From Acidobacteriota bacterium (GTDB taxonomy: Bacteria > Acidobacteriota > Polarisedimenticolia > JBFMGF01), in assembly GCA_040752675.1 (NCBI GenBank), contig JBFMGF010000003.1:1-40674 (forward strand): DNA of 40,674 nt. The letters run 5' to 3'. Numbering within the stretch: the stretch's first letter is position 1; every line of letters starts with the position of its first letter. A program made the position numbers and the translations under genes. The notes beneath the pieces are model-generated. The model saw only the letters and a list, made by a program, of their open reading frames with translations. It was not told the origin of the DNA and made no database searches. This document shows positions 16,545-26,746 of the stretch, one piece after another.

Positions 16545-18866
16545 TCACTTCCCGGGTTGAATGACGAGGTTCACCGACGAGAAGGTAGCCCTCAAGTTCT
16601 GTGCCTTCGGGTCCTTCACGCTCTGTCCGCTGAACTCAAAAGAGCATGGACCGTCGCTCACGGCAAGAAACTGCAGCACGCACAGCGTTCCGCTCCCAGA
16701 CGCGCCCGTCTGGCTTCCAATTCTGGAGATCCCGACGATGATCTCTCCTCCGCTGGCCGATTCCGATGCAATGAAGACTGTGCTTGTACCATCCGCGTTA
16801 AGGAAATTCCCCTCAATGCCGGGAGGCACGAACTCCAGGACCTGAGGATTGAATCTCAGATGGAAGGGAACCGAGCCGACGTTGGATGCCCCTTCTATAA
16901 CGATGCTGAGACTGATCGTATCACCGATGCTGTACGTGGGCTTCGATGGAACGATGGAGACCCGTGCCATGCCTGTCAGTTTTTCAGGCTCCTCTGCCAG
17001 CGGCTCGGGCGATTCAGGCTCCTCTGCCTCCGGTTGTTTCAGAGCCTCCTCTTCGACTTTTGGAGGCGGAGCTTCCTCAGGTATTCTCCTTTCTCGCGGT
17101 CTTGCTACTGCGCCAGGAGCGGCCGGCCGTTGTTGAATGGTTACTATTGGAGTCTCCTCAGGTCCACTGAACGGAGTCTCACCGGCGGCGTTCCTCGTGC
17201 TCCCACGCAGGCGCATGTTCTCATCTGTTCCTACCCACAGGGCCATGAGATCGTCTTCCCTGATGTCAGGAATCCTGATGATGTGTGGCGTGAGCGTGAG
17301 CACGATATCCATCTCAGAATTTTCAATGGAATTCTTTCCAAATATCCTTCCCAGGAATGGAAGGTCGCTGACGCCCGGAACTCCGCTAAGCGAATTGATG
17401 TCATCCTTCTTTATGAGTCCTGCCAGCATGTTCGTTTCGCCATCCTTGAGCCTGATCACCGTCTTAATGTCCCTCTCGCCGATGATCGGCTGGCTGACAC
17501 CATAGGACCCCGTTACCTGACCTGTAAGGGAGCTAACCTTCACCTGCACCTTCAGCGTGATCTCCTTATTGTGATGGACCCTTGGTTCGATGTTCAGCTC
17601 GATGCCTACATTCTGATAGGTGAAGGAGGTCAGGGGCACGATATTCCCACCAATGGTCTGGGCAGTGCTGAACGTAGTCGTCGGTATCGGCACCCTGTCC
17701 CCGATGTGGATCTCCGCCTTCTCCCCTTCCGCCACTCTCAGTTGTGGCTTGGAGATCGTTTTCGTATCAGAATCGGATTTCAGAAAGTCAAGCATGATAC
17801 CTGGGATGGGACCGACGAGCCATGCCGACTGTTGCTTCAGAAGCCTCAGGTTATTCATCGGAATTGCATCCTCTGCGCCGTAGGTCACACCGATTGTCTT
17901 GGCCGTCAGGTCGAGGCCGAGGTTCTGGATGATTTTTCTATTTATTTCTAAAAGCTCCACGTCGATGATGATCTCCGCCTTGGACTTGTCGTTTGCCTCG
18001 ATGATCTTTTCCGCAATCTCAACCTTTTCTGGCGTGTCCTTGATTGTGATTGAATTAAGCATGCTGTTGTCAGCAATCTGTCTGGTGTTGAGCAGTGTGC
18101 GGACCAGAGCGGAAACCTGCTTCGGATCGGCATTCGAAAGATAGAAGGTCCGGATGACGTTGTCTTCGTACTCCTGCCTCTTCTGTTTGTTGTCCGGCGC
18201 GATGAGCAGAGTGTTTTCATCGATTACCTTATAGAAGTGCTTGTTGGTCATCATGAGGATGTCCATCGCTTTCTCGAAGGAGATGTTGGCAAGATCTATG
18301 TCTATCTTCCTTTGGAGGTCCACCTTGTCGTCGTAGATGAAATTGATCCCGGAGACCTTCGATAGGATGTCGTAAATCTTCCCTACGGTTTCCTCTTTGA
18401 ATTTCATGGCGATAGGTTCCTGGGAGCGGGGGTTTAGCTTTGGAGGAGCCAGTGCTTCTCTTTTCGCGCGCGCCTTCATCTCCTCGATCTCAGACACCGG
18501 TACCGCCTTCTTCTCCAGTAACTTCATTGCCTTCTCGAGTTCGTTGAAAGCATACTGGTTGGAAGGGTCCAGGGCGACGGTCTGTTGAAGCTCCGCGATG
18601 GCGAGCTCGATCTGCCCCGAGTCGAGATATTTTTTCCCCTTCTCGAAGTGGATGGCCGAGGCTTTGATCTTGGCCCTCGCCAGAGCCACGCTGTATCTCG
18701 TGTTGCCGGGATCCATGGCCAGCGCCTTGGAGTATCCGATGACCGCTTTATCCCAATCCTCCCTCTTGGCATTCTTCTCGGCCTTCCTGTAAGCGTTCTG
18801 CGCTGCGCAGGATGCAAGGAAGAGCACCACTAAAAGCAGTGTGGCAAACTTGAAGATTTGCTTCAT
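16545..18866 (-). CDS. Secretin lipoprotein with N-terminal TPRs and C-terminal cohesin-like domain
   Basis: A 773-residue outer-membrane channel of the GspD/PilQ family. The lipobox LASC gives lipid-anchored Cys20. TPR repeats run at about 24-120 (EDWDKAVIGYSKALAMDPGN, QIELAIAELQQTVALDPSNQ). Secretin N-domains are at 150-290 (STN-like, then NADPKQVSALVRTLLNTRQ). The secretin barrel domain is at about 296-535, including VPGVSDLPFLGRIFG and DIVLTLTPHII. A Pro/Glu-rich linker (540-630) leads to a cohesin-like beta domain at 634-773 (ARVSIVPSKPTYSIGDTISL, NPQVLEFVPPG, GSGTLCVLQF). The ATG at 18866 is used; a GTG two codons upstream has better SD spacing (AGGGG). It follows pilMNOP-type genes, so it is the exit pore of this machine. 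Confidence 0.92.
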   Translation of the reverse strand: MKQIFKFATLLLVVLFLASCAAQNAYRKAEKNAKREDWDKAVIGYSKALAMDPGNTRYSVALARAKIKASAIHFEKGKKYLDSGQIELAIAELQQTVALDPSNQYAFNELEKAMKLLEKKAVPVSEIEEMKARAKREALAPPKLNPRSQEPIAMKFKEETVGKIYDILSKVSGINFIYDDKVDLQRKIDIDLANISFEKAMDILMMTNKHFYKVIDENTLLIAPDNKQKRQEYEDNVIRTFYLSNADPKQVSALVRTLLNTRQIADNSMLNSITIKDTPEKVEIAEKIIEANDKSKAEIIIDVELLEINRKIIQNLGLDLTAKTIGVTYGAEDAIPMNNLRLLKQQSAWLVGPIPGIMLDFLKSDSDTKTISKPQLRVAEGEKAEIHIGDRVPIPTTTFSTAQTIGGNIVPLTSFTYQNVGIELNIEPRVHHNKEITLKVQVKVSSLTGQVTGSYGVSQPIIGERDIKTVIRLKDGETNMLAGLIKKDDINSLSGVPGVSDLPFLGRIFGKNSIENSEMDIVLTLTPHIIRIPDIREDDLMALWVGTDENMRLRGSTRNAAGETPFSGPEETPIVTIQQRPAAPGAVARPRERRIPEEAPPPKVEEEALKQPEAEEPESPEPLAEEPEKLTGMARVSIVPSKPTYSIGDTISLSIVIEGASNVGSVPFHLRFNPQVLEFVPPGIEGNFLNADGTSTVFIASESASGGEIIVGISRIGSQTGASGSGTLCVLQFLAVSDGPCSFEFSGQSVKDPKAQNLRATFSSVNLVIQPGK

Positions 18867-18904
18867 ATTCACGATGACACCCCTTGAATGATCAAATTTA
18901 CGTT

Positions 18905-19540
18905 TCATTTTCCAAAGGGCAGGACCTTCTTCTGATCCCGCCACTCATCTCTTACGTATCCCATGACGAGAGAATCGAAATCGATCTTGATGATCATGAA
19001 CTGGTCTTTGACGGTTTCCCCCTCTTTTCCGAAATAGAGATCCTTACCTTCTTCCAGGACTGCGATCTTATCCTCAGGTTTTCCAAGATACCCTATGAAC
19101 TTGAAGTTGATAGGCGGGGCGGGAGGTGGAGGAGGAGGAAGGAGGGCTCTCCGTTCGGCCTCCTTACGTTCTTCTTCCACCCTTATCTTTTCTTCCGCCT
19201 CCCTCCTCTTTCTCTCTTCTTCAGCTCTCCTCTGCGCTTCCTCCTGCAGCTTCCTGATCTCCTCCAGCTCCTGCGGAGTCGGCTTCGGCTTGTCATAGTT
19301 AAAGAGGTTTCTCCCCGCAGGATCATAGACCGCGCTGTTGTGAGCCAGCAAGTCAATCCTCAGAGCGGGAACATCGTACCTGATTGGGTTCTCTTTCATG
19401 AGCCCCCTTTCCACGGACTTAGCGACGGCCTTCGGCTTGCCACCGAAAAGGGAATACTGGCTAACCTGGAAGTAGAGGACAACGAAGAAGGTAACTGCAA
19501 CGATTACCAGAAGGATCTGTTTGAAAGTGACCTTTTTCAT
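18905..19540 (-). CDS. PilP/GspC-like inner-membrane linker protein
   Basis: About 211 residues. One N-terminal membrane helix (ILLVIVAVTFFVVLYFQV) is followed by a periplasmic segment, a strongly charged coiled coil (about 90-135, Glu/Arg-rich) and a poly-proline hinge. The C-terminal small beta domain (INFKFIGYLGKPEDKIAVLEEGKDLYFGKEGETV) fits the HR domain of GspC or PilP, known to contact the secretin N-domains. The frame begins with GTG then ATG; ATG 19540 is taken. It lies between pilO and the secretin gene, matching the pilMNOPQ order. Assignment rests on layout and context as well as sequence. Confidence 0.8.
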   Translation of the reverse strand: MKKVTFKQILLVIVAVTFFVVLYFQVSQYSLFGGKPKAVAKSVERGLMKENPIRYDVPALRIDLLAHNSAVYDPAGRNLFNYDKPKPTPQELEEIRKLQEEAQRRAEEERKRREAEEKIRVEEERKEAERRALLPPPPPPAPPINFKFIGYLGKPEDKIAVLEEGKDLYFGKEGETVKDQFMIIKIDFDSLVMGYVRDEWRDQKKVLPFGK

Positions 19541-19545
19541 CACCG

Positions 19546-20178
19546 TTAGATTCTTCTCCTCATCTTTCGCATCTCATTTCGCATTTCAGAGAGATATGGA
19601 GCGTTGAAGAAAGTGGAGAGCTGGATGTTGAGCTGGAGGATCACTCCTCCCTCCTTGGCAGTCCTCAGAAATACCCTGTCGATGATCATGAAATTCGTGG
19701 AATTCTCTATCTTGTTGATGAACTGCCTCAGATTACCGTATGTCCCCGTCATCGGCAGAGAAATGGAGAAGCGCTCCACCCCCTCCTTGGGCATCTCTTC
19801 GTTATCGTAAGAGACGCTCTCCGGATTGATGCCAAACTCATTGGCGATGGATACGATCTCAAGCTGGATATCAATCATCTTCTGATCTTTTGTGGAAAGA
19901 ATCTTCTCGTAGAATTGCTTAATTGACCTCTCAGTTTCTTCTATTCGTGCCAGTCTTTGCTCCAGTTCAAGAACCATCGCCTTTTTCTTGTCGAGGGCCT
20001 GCATCGTGGGATTGCTATCGGCATTCAGAGAGCGATAGCCAGATATGGCCAGCCTTGTGAAGAAGATGAAGAAGAGGATGTTCAGAACAAAAGCGGCCAA
20101 CAGAATTACGATGATCGTCCCGCTTTCCCTCCTTATGTCGAAACCGTTTGTTTTTCTGGTCGTTTCTGGTGCTGCCAT
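19546..20178 (-). CDS. pilO: PilO-like assembly protein
   Basis: 210 residues. One membrane helix near 22-45 (GTIIVILLAAFVLNILFFIFF) is followed by a coiled coil (about 60-115) and a ferredoxin-like C-terminal domain containing SISLPMTGTYGNLRQFINKIENS, the typical PilO core. It forms the inner-membrane alignment platform with PilN and PilM. Its ATG directly follows the pilN stop (adjacent codons), indicating coupled translation. The C-terminus is unusually basic (MRNEMRKMRRRI). Confidence 0.85.
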   Translation of the reverse strand: MAAPETTRKTNGFDIRRESGTIIVILLAAFVLNILFFIFFTRLAISGYRSLNADSNPTMQALDKKKAMVLELEQRLARIEETERSIKQFYEKILSTKDQKMIDIQLEIVSIANEFGINPESVSYDNEEMPKEGVERFSISLPMTGTYGNLRQFINKIENSTNFMIIDRVFLRTAKEGGVILQLNIQLSTFFNAPYLSEMRNEMRKMRRRI

Positions 20179-20892
20179 TTATTCTCCTTCGACCCGGCCA
20201 GTTTTCATGGCCTCTTCGCCAGTCATACTGGACGTTGATTCCTCACCTTCCGGAATAGAAGCTTCCCTGAAGGAGCTCTCACCAGATGCACTATAAAAAG
20301 CCTCTTTCTCTTTGAAGATGTCTTCCATATCTTTCCCTACCTGATTGTACTCAAAGGCCAGAGAAAACGTCAGATCGGAACCTTCCACAGATCGGTAGCT
20401 TTCGGGGCGAACTCTGCTGAAGCTGGGACTTGCCTGAAGGTTTTTTTCGAATTCAAAGAAGCTCTTCAGATCCTTTGCCAGGCCATCGACTCTCACCTCA
20501 ATCCCTCTCTCCTTGAAAATCGGCCTGATGGACTGCATCCTGATGGAGTAGGGCATCACTTCTTCCAGTTTATTGAAGAGGTCGGTCCAGAAGAACTTCC
20601 GCATCAGGATGATATCGTTTGCGAAGATCGCCTCCTCGGTGATTTCCCTGGTATCCTTCTTTGAGATGATGTCTTTGATCCTCTGGGCTCTTTTCTCCAG
20701 ATTGTTCACCTCATCCTGGCTTGTGGAAAGAACGCCGGTGATCTCCCCGCGGAGGGTTCTAAAATGCATGAAGAAGTATATGTTAAGCGTCGTTATCACG
20801 AGAAGCAAGAAGATCAGCATCCCGTGGAAGAGACAGAACATCATGTTGTTCCTGAAAGGATTGCTCGCAAGGTTGATTTCTAACCGGTTCAT
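20179..20892 (-). CDS. pilN: PilN-like assembly protein
   Basis: 237 residues. It starts with MNRLEINLASNPFRNN, the conserved PilN cytoplasmic tail (IN-L-x-NPF-like) that docks on PilM, then a membrane helix (MLIFLLLVITTLNIYFFMHF), a coiled coil and a periplasmic alpha/beta domain. The C-terminal 45 residues are acidic and Ser-rich with no obvious domain, longer than in typical PilN. The ATG at 20892 overlaps the pilM stop by 4 nt (ATGA). Confidence 0.85.
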   Translation of the reverse strand: MNRLEINLASNPFRNNMMFCLFHGMLIFLLLVITTLNIYFFMHFRTLRGEITGVLSTSQDEVNNLEKRAQRIKDIISKKDTREITEEAIFANDIILMRKFFWTDLFNKLEEVMPYSIRMQSIRPIFKERGIEVRVDGLAKDLKSFFEFEKNLQASPSFSRVRPESYRSVEGSDLTFSLAFEYNQVGKDMEDIFKEKEAFYSASGESSFREASIPEGEESTSSMTGEEAMKTGRVEGE

Positions 20893-21896
20893 TCGATTCT
20901 CCCAACTATGGCACCTATGGCGGGTGTCAGCTTCTGTTTCGACTCGTGATCGCAGTTCGGGAACCCGTCAAAGTGGACGATGGCCGAAGGATCGATGATC
21001 TCATATTCCTCCAGACCGATCTCTCCTACCAGGCTTACGATCCTCTCTGCCGGGTAACTGGCTGATCGGATATAAACCTTTTCTAGACCCTTGCCGGACA
21101 GTTTTTCGGAATAGTAGGACAGGGACGTCGTCAGCTCCCGTTTCAGAGATCGCATCACCTCATCCTCATCCATGCCTTCGTGGGCCTGGTAGTTCTTGCA
21201 GCGGAAGAACATCATGTTCCCCTGGCGGAAGATCAGGAAGGTGAAGTAGTTGCAGGAAAAATTGAGGAGCGCAATGTCTGTCATCTCCTCCATGGCTCGA
21301 CGATACAGATTGTGGATCCCGAAGGTGGCGATGTCGATCAATCCTGCTCTCATGTCCATCTCCTGAAACAGCTCTTCGTACTGCCTGAGGATACTCTTGA
21401 GCATGAGCGAGACAAGGATGACCCTCTCGCGATCATTCGCTGTGTTACCCAGCACCTGGTAGGAGATGTTAGCATCTTCCAGCTTGAAGGGAATGGATCT
21501 CTTCAATTTCCACTTAATCATCTCCATGAGCTGCCTCCTGTTAGAGGGGATCTCCTGGAAATTGAGAAGCGAGACACGGACGATGTTGTCCGGGATAACG
21601 AGGGAGAGCCTGGGTGTCTTGAAGCCGATCTGGAAGAGGGCATCCTTGATGACCTTCATAAGAGCCTCCCTGTCATGTATCTCCGGATGGAAGATGGACT
21701 GACCGACAGCATCCTCGGGAAGCGCTTTGATGATGTAGTTCCCCAGATGCCATCCATCCTTCTCTTTTCGCATCCGGACCAGAACCAGGTACTTCCTGCT
21801 CACTTCAGCCGCGAACACCGGGTAGCTCGGCTTGAACGGCGATATTCTGTCCAGAAAATCCAGACTCAAATGCGGTTTTTTAAATTCGAATTTCAA
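20889..21896 (-). CDS. pilM: PilM-like actin-fold ATPase
   Basis: About 335 residues, cytoplasmic. The order of segments (VFAAEVSRKYLVLVRM, KTPRLSLVIPDNIVRVSLLNFQEIP, the MIKWKLKRSIPFKLEDANISYQVLG region and a C-terminal AIGAIV end) matches PilM/GspL-cytoplasmic actin-like proteins. It links the motor to PilN. The frame is open to a TTG at 21914 inside gspE, but a second TTG at 21896 follows GGAG/AGGAG immediately after the gspE stop, so I prefer 21896. The ATP-binding residues are degenerate to my eye, so nucleotide binding is not proven. Confidence 0.83.
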   Translation of the reverse strand: MKFEFKKPHLSLDFLDRISPFKPSYPVFAAEVSRKYLVLVRMRKEKDGWHLGNYIIKALPEDAVGQSIFHPEIHDREALMKVIKDALFQIGFKTPRLSLVIPDNIVRVSLLNFQEIPSNRRQLMEMIKWKLKRSIPFKLEDANISYQVLGNTANDRERVILVSLMLKSILRQYEELFQEMDMRAGLIDIATFGIHNLYRRAMEEMTDIALLNFSCNYFTFLIFRQGNMMFFRCKNYQAHEGMDEDEVMRSLKRELTTSLSYYSEKLSGKGLEKVYIRSASYPAERIVSLVGEIGLEEYEIIDPSAIVHFDGFPNCDHESKQKLTPAIGAIVGRIE

Positions 21897-21903
21897 ATGC
21901 TCC

Positions 21904-23586
<1,683 letters not shown>

Positions 23587-23598
23587 CCTGAGACCCCT

Positions 23599-24837
23599 TT
23601 AGAATTGGCTGCGCCCATAGACCTTCAGAAGTGGCAGGTAGATGGCGAGAAGCATACCACCCACAACGAAGGCCATGAAAATGAGAAGCATGGGCTCGAG
23701 CAGGGAGAGGAGCGTATTGACCTTCTGCTCTATCTCCTCATCCGTAAAATCAGAGACATTCCCCAGCATCTCCTCGAGAGAACCGGTCGACTCGCCAACC
23801 TTGATCATCTCGATCGCCATGTCACTCATGAGTCCAGTTTTTTCGAGGGATTCCCACATGGCCTCTCCTTCCTTCACCTTCCTGGCAACACTCATTATCT
23901 CTCGCGTGAAGAGGGAATTTCCGATGGCGTTTCCGGCTATCTCGAGGGATGTCACCAGTGGGATTCCACCTGCCACGAGAGTGGAGAGTGTCCTTGCAAA
24001 CCGCGATATGGCGTAATGATGAATGATATTACCGATGAGAGGAATCTTCAATTTCAAGGCATCTAATCTAAGTCTTCCCGCACTTGTCCTGTTCCAGATA
24101 TTGATGGAAAAGATTCCGATGACGATGATTGCCACTCCAAGAAAGATCCATTCACGCACGAAGAGGGCCAGTAGGATCAACGTCCTTGTTATTAATGGGA
24201 GATCTGCTTCGAAGGAAGCGTAAAACTCGTTGAACTTGGGAAGAATATAATAGATGAGCAGGAAAATCAGACCGATTGAGAGAGAGAAGATAACCGCCGG
24301 ATAGATCATGGCGGAGATGACTCTCTTCCTCAGGGCGATGAGGATCTTTGTATAACTGATGTACCTCTTCAGAACGGTTGATATCTCGCCGCTTCTCTCC
24401 CCGGACGCCAGAGAAGAAGAGTAGATCTTCGGAAAGAGGTCCCCCTGCGCGTCGAAGGCCTCGGATAGAGCCGAACCACTCTTCACCCTGTTCCTTATAT
24501 CGATAAGAGCCTTTTTAAACGTTTGATTCCTTCTTCGCTCGATAAGGATATCGAGACCGGTGATTATGGGAAGACCGGCCTTGATGAGTGCCGCTAACTC
24601 CTGGTTGAAGAAGAGGAATTCCTTGATTTTGATCCTCCTTCTCAGGACGAAGAAGGACTTCAGCATTTCTATGAAAGGATTCCTCTTCTTCACGGAGAGG
24701 ATGAGATAATCTTTCTTCTCCAGGTCTTTCCTGAGGGACGCTTCGCTATCGTATGAATAGCTCCTCTCGAGGATCTCTCCCGAAACGTTCACGACTTTGC
24801 ACTGAAACTCCGGCATACTAAACTCCGGCTCACTCAT
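23599..24837 (-). CDS. GspF/PilC-type inner-membrane platform protein
   Basis: 412 residues with two homologous T2SSF domains (about 75-200 and 280-400). Examples are FNQELAALIKAGLPIITGLDIL with SGSALSEAFDAQGDLFPKIYSSSLASGERSG in the first half, and FARTLSTLVAGGIPLVTSLEI with MIKVGESTGSLEEML in the second. Three hydrophobic membrane segments are visible (AMIYPAVIFSLSIGLIFLLI, the ILLALFVREWIFLGVAIIVI region, MLLIFMAFVVGGMLLAIYLP). The start ATG overlaps the upstream gene's stop as ATGA. It is the membrane platform turned by the GspE-type ATPase. Confidence 0.94.
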   Translation of the reverse strand: MSEPEFSMPEFQCKVVNVSGEILERSYSYDSEASLRKDLEKKDYLILSVKKRNPFIEMLKSFFVLRRRIKIKEFLFFNQELAALIKAGLPIITGLDILIERRRNQTFKKALIDIRNRVKSGSALSEAFDAQGDLFPKIYSSSLASGERSGEISTVLKRYISYTKILIALRKRVISAMIYPAVIFSLSIGLIFLLIYYILPKFNEFYASFEADLPLITRTLILLALFVREWIFLGVAIIVIGIFSINIWNRTSAGRLRLDALKLKIPLIGNIIHHYAISRFARTLSTLVAGGIPLVTSLEIAGNAIGNSLFTREIMSVARKVKEGEAMWESLEKTGLMSDMAIEMIKVGESTGSLEEMLGNVSDFTDEEIEQKVNTLLSLLEPMLLIFMAFVVGGMLLAIYLPLLKVYGRSQF

Positions 24838-25544
24838 TTTATATTAGCCTGTATGGTCAGAAAGAGGGCGCGTTTGCTTCCCGGTTGCTTTGCCGCTCCC
24901 ACTACGAGGAGTTTCCCATTTAACAGGCTAAGTGCCGTGTTCCATAACGGTTCTAACTTTCTCTCATTCCCTTTCCCGGTAAGTTTTTCCAGCGAGAATC
25001 TGCTGAATTTTATAATCCCTCTCTCTTCACTGGCATATTCGACCAGGAAGCTGACATGGTACTGTTCACCGATGGAGGAAGCCGCCTCGCTCCCTTCCAT
25101 GCTGGTCATGATGACACTTCCTATCCTGCTGTAATTTGTCCATCTGGTGAAATCGCTCAGGGCCTCGCTGACACCTCTTATCTCCCTGGAGATGCTTTCA
25201 GTTCCTCCCCCCTCCTTCTCGGTTGCCATGATCAGGTTAATTATGATCTCGACGTTCTTTGGAGGCAGGTCATACCCCCTGATGGCCTCCTCTATCTTTT
25301 TCAGGTTCCCCTCGAAATCCTGCACCGTGATCGTCTTGAGTTTCGGCTGAATCGTCAGCGTCCCGAAATCGCTGAGCAGCGGTGTCACGAGAGCCGCGGC
25401 ATCGTCGATATCTTTAAATTTAATCTGAAATACCTTCACCATGATCTCCTTCTCGGATAGAGCGTATATCTGGCTGAATGAAACAGCAGGAACCACAAGC
25501 ACCAGGGAGAGTGTCAGGATCTTAAGAAGGAATCTCCTCATCAT
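24834..25544 (-). CDS. Exported secretin-N-domain-like protein, no barrel
   Basis: 236 residues. A signal peptide of about 25 residues (FLLKILTLSLVLVVPAVSFSQ) precedes a segment at 34-100 that reads like a secretin N1/N2 repeat (FKDIDDAAALVTPLLSDFGTL, KLKTITVQDFEGNLKKIEEAIRGYDLPPKNVEI). The remainder (100-236) is beta-rich and lacks the secretin barrel motifs. I do not recognise a named family. It overlaps both neighbours by 4 nt (anti-sigma and gspF), so it is part of the machine or of its regulation. It could dock on the secretin periplasmic ring or act as a periplasmic signal sensor; both are inference. Confidence 0.75.
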   Translation of the reverse strand: MMRRFLLKILTLSLVLVVPAVSFSQIYALSEKEIMVKVFQIKFKDIDDAAALVTPLLSDFGTLTIQPKLKTITVQDFEGNLKKIEEAIRGYDLPPKNVEIIINLIMATEKEGGGTESISREIRGVSEALSDFTRWTNYSRIGSVIMTSMEGSEAASSIGEQYHVSFLVEYASEERGIIKFSRFSLEKLTGKGNERKLEPLWNTALSLLNGKLLVVGAAKQPGSKRALFLTIQANIK

Positions 25545-26065
25545 ATATCCATGTTCTCATCAAAAATCATGATGACATCGGTATCGCCTACATGCATCGT
25601 TATCACTTTAGCCGTCGGTTGCAGAACGTTGTCAACGAGCGGCTCCGGCAGGAGGACAGGAGGTTTCTCATCAGATGTGTAATCCATCGTAACGGGCCCC
25701 CATCCGTCGGGTCGCTTCAGAGGATTCAGCGTGAAAATGGAAACAATGGAGACGACAGTGACGATAAGAATTATGGCTATGGCGGCTGCCGCTGGAATAG
25801 GTCTGAATAGTTCCAGGCTCCAGGGCCAGCCTCTGTGAGCCGTAATCTTCTCACTGATCCTGCTCCAGTATCCTTCCCAGAATGTTTCTTCCTTTTCTTG
25901 AAGCGACAGGAGCGAAAAGAGGATCAGAGGGTCTTTCAGTACAGCTTCATCCAGGCATGAGTGACACTCCAGGAGATGAGCTCTCAACGAGACCGCATCA
26001 TCGCATCCCAGGTCGTCCCTCAGATATTTCGCGAACAGGTTTTTTATAGTGTCGCATTCCTTCAT
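25541..26065 (-). CDS. Zinc-binding membrane anti-sigma factor
   Basis: 174 residues. The N-terminus has the ZAS/zf-HC2 motif H-x3-C-x2-C (His30, Cys34, Cys37 in HLLECHSC) that clamps ECF sigma factors. One membrane helix lies near 90-113 (IPAAAAIAIILIVTVVSIVSIF), with a short C-terminal extracytoplasmic domain of about 60 residues. The ATG overlaps the sigma gene stop (ATGA), the usual sigma/anti-sigma coupling. It likely holds the sigma factor inactive until an envelope or secretion signal arrives. The signal is unknown. Confidence 0.88.
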   Translation of the reverse strand: MKECDTIKNLFAKYLRDDLGCDDAVSLRAHLLECHSCLDEAVLKDPLILFSLLSLQEKEETFWEGYWSRISEKITAHRGWPWSLELFRPIPAAAAIAIILIVTVVSIVSIFTLNPLKRPDGWGPVTMDYTSDEKPPVLLPEPLVDNVLQPTAKVITMHVGDTDVIMIFDENMDI

Positions 26066-26646
26066 TTCTTACAGCGATCCATGAAATATTCCGGATAATT
26101 CCTTCGGAGTCCTTCTTTCATGATCTGCCTCGCCTGAAAGAGATGGTTCCTTACAGTGGAATGGCCGATCTTCATGATTTTTGAGATCTCTTTTGTGTCG
26201 AAACCATCGATCTCCTTGAGGGCAAATATCGCTCTCTGTGTCGGCGTCAGTCGTCTGGAGAGGATATTGTAAATATTGCGGATTTCGTTCAGGACGACCG
26301 ATCGCTCCTGTTGAAAGAGAGGCGCGGCAGGGAATAACAGCTTTTCCGGGAGATCCTCGAGCGGGATGATATCTCTTCTTCCACTTGATGTCCTCATGTA
26401 GTCGATGCTCATATTAACCGCTATCCTGTAAAGCCAGGCATCGAAGTTCTTCTCGAGCCGGAACCGCTTGAGGATCCTCCAGAGCCTGATGAAAACTAGC
26501 TGTGAAATGTCTCTTGAATCCTCTTCATTGCCCGTAATATGGTAGGAAATCCAGAAGACCTTCTCTCGCTTATCGCGAACTATCTCTTCGAAAGCTTCCA
26601 GATTCCCTTCGGCAGCTCTTCTTATTAATTCTTTCTCGTCCTTCAT
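26062..26646 (-). CDS. ECF-type RNA polymerase sigma factor
   Basis: 194 residues with only sigma regions 2 and 4. Region 2 contains DSRDISQLVFIRLWRILKRF and FDAWLYRIAVNMSIDYMR (residues about 40-85). Region 4 contains LTPTQRAIFALKEIDGFDTKEISKIMKIGHSTVRNHLFQARQ (about 132-175), a helix-turn-helix that reads the -35 element. It has the RpoE-like length. It is the first gene of the secretion operon, with 100 nt of non-coding DNA upstream and no convincing ECF-type autoregulatory promoter there. A near-consensus ECF promoter does exist at 32476-32503, a possible target. Confidence 0.95.
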   Translation of the reverse strand: MKDEKELIRRAAEGNLEAFEEIVRDKREKVFWISYHITGNEEDSRDISQLVFIRLWRILKRFRLEKNFDAWLYRIAVNMSIDYMRTSSGRRDIIPLEDLPEKLLFPAAPLFQQERSVVLNEIRNIYNILSRRLTPTQRAIFALKEIDGFDTKEISKIMKIGHSTVRNHLFQARQIMKEGLRRNYPEYFMDRCKK

Positions 26647-26746
26647 CTGTTCAGAAGAAGGCTCGCAAAAAGCTGCTCACCTTCTATTACGAAACAAAAT
26701 GCAATTCCGTCTATGACTTTTTCGCTCTAAGGCGCTCTTGGGGGAA

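Noticed and set aside
16527-17951. A 474-codon plus-strand frame
   Set aside because: It lies entirely across the secretin gene, whose domain order is unmistakable; the plus frame shows no family motif and no SD.
26695-26745. A terminator or ECF autoregulatory promoter between thiL and the sigma gene
   Set aside because: The GC-rich part (AGAGCG-CCTT-AGAGCG) is a direct, not inverted, repeat. The GGAATT...CGTAAT pair has a spacer of only about 11-12 bp, too short for ECF recognition.
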